In this document: in pieces, positions 34,636-34,811 of the stretch
Position numbering within the stretch: the stretch's first letter is position 1
How the letters are laid out: every line of letters begins with the position of its first letter
NCBI GenBank assembly: GCA_903820285.1
Contig: CAIJGS010000225.1
Span: 1 to 34,811 of the forward strand
From: an uncultured Verrucomicrobia subdivision 3 bacterium
Lineage (GTDB): Bacteria > Verrucomicrobiota > Verrucomicrobiia > Limisphaerales > UBA11358
Direction of reading: 5' to 3'
DNA length: 34,811 nt
Program-made: the position numbers and the translations under genes
Notes under the pieces: model-generated
Told to the model about the DNA's origin: nothing
The model's database searches: none
Seen by the model: the letters and a program-made list of their open reading frames with translations, nothing else

Positions 34636-34811
34636 TCAACGGTTAGAAATTGCCTGATACGCCATCAAAGTGCCAATCAACATCCAAAAAATCGTGCCCG
34701 CCGCCGAGCAGACCACACCCCAGAGCCGATAAGCCCGGCCCGCATTCCAAAACTGCCGTTCGTTTTTCCGGACCTGGCCCGAGGGCCAGAGTGACGCCAG
34801 GGCAAAGGGAA
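34636..34811 (-). CDS. C-terminal fragment of a membrane protein
   Basis: The last 57 codons before the stop at 34636-34638 give an open frame that runs off the window edge. It reads NERQFWNAGRAYRLWG, then a hydrophobic helix VVCSAAGTIFWMLIGTLMAY and ends QAISNR. The single membrane helix after a basic/aromatic stretch looks like the end of a multi-pass membrane protein; a resemblance to SdpI-type small membrane proteins is only suggestive. The stop lies 63 bases upstream of addA on the same strand. The other two minus frames are less plausible here. Confidence is limited by the short visible part. Confidence 0.5.
   Translation of the reverse strand, partial: PFALASLWPSGQVRKNERQFWNAGRAYRLWGVVCSAAGTIFWMLIGTLMAYQAISNR

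Overview
The window is an ordinary-looking chromosomal segment of a Gram-negative bacterium. LptD, an LptF/LptG permease and an AsmA-like protein point to an outer membrane carrying lipopolysaccharide. The gene content, the frequent GTG/TTG starts, the weak Shine-Dalgarno signals, the dispersed 'AACGCAGAGA' intergenic repeats and the pectin-degradation genes fit a soil or freshwater Verrucomicrobiota (Limisphaerales/Pedosphaera-like). That placement is inference; no rRNA is present to test it. Genes fill most of the sequence, and I see no prophage, CRISPR array or integrated plasmid.

Layout. 1-1143 is the 3' part of murA (+), facing a minus-strand group smpB, tadA and a Nudix hydrolase (1280-2772). 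A secreted TlpA-like thioredoxin (+) follows, then the decayed insertion sequence 4182-5126, which still has both terminal inverted repeats and a frameshifted transposase. recG and a small lipoprotein (+) end at a clear terminator (7882-7932). From 7925 to 15665 everything reads on the minus strand: tRNA-Lys(UUU), an MBL-fold hydrolase, lptD, ribBA, tsaE, tsaB and zwf. From 15772 to 27277 all genes are on the plus strand: an LptF/LptG permease, a two-GAF histidine kinase, pgi, mnmG, a Cys-containing unknown, an AsmA-like protein, proB, mazG and a GH28 polygalacturonase. The GH28 stop codon directly abuts the stop codon of a convergent PL10 pectate lyase. A lipid kinase (-), a membrane-anchored GrpE-like protein (+), an AddA-type helicase-nuclease (-) and a membrane-protein fragment (-) complete the window.

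How the genes work together. Several belong to shared housekeeping pathways. smpB serves ribosome rescue. tadA, tsaB, tsaE, mnmG and tRNA-Lys(UUU) serve tRNA decoding and modification; tRNA-Lys(UUU) is a usual substrate of MnmG, and ANN-decoding tRNAs are the substrates of the TsaB/TsaE system. recG and addA serve recombination and break repair. pgi and zwf sit at the glucose-6-phosphate branch point. lptD, lptG and the AsmA-like gene concern the outer membrane. The GH28/PL10 pair is a small pectin-utilisation locus.

The most unusual items are the GrpE-type domain fused behind two membrane helices and followed by a long Pro/Glu/Ala-rich tail, the IS remnant, the family of intergenic inverted repeats, and a MazG whose second domain has lost its acidic metal-binding motif. 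I found no clear new multi-gene defence or mobile system.
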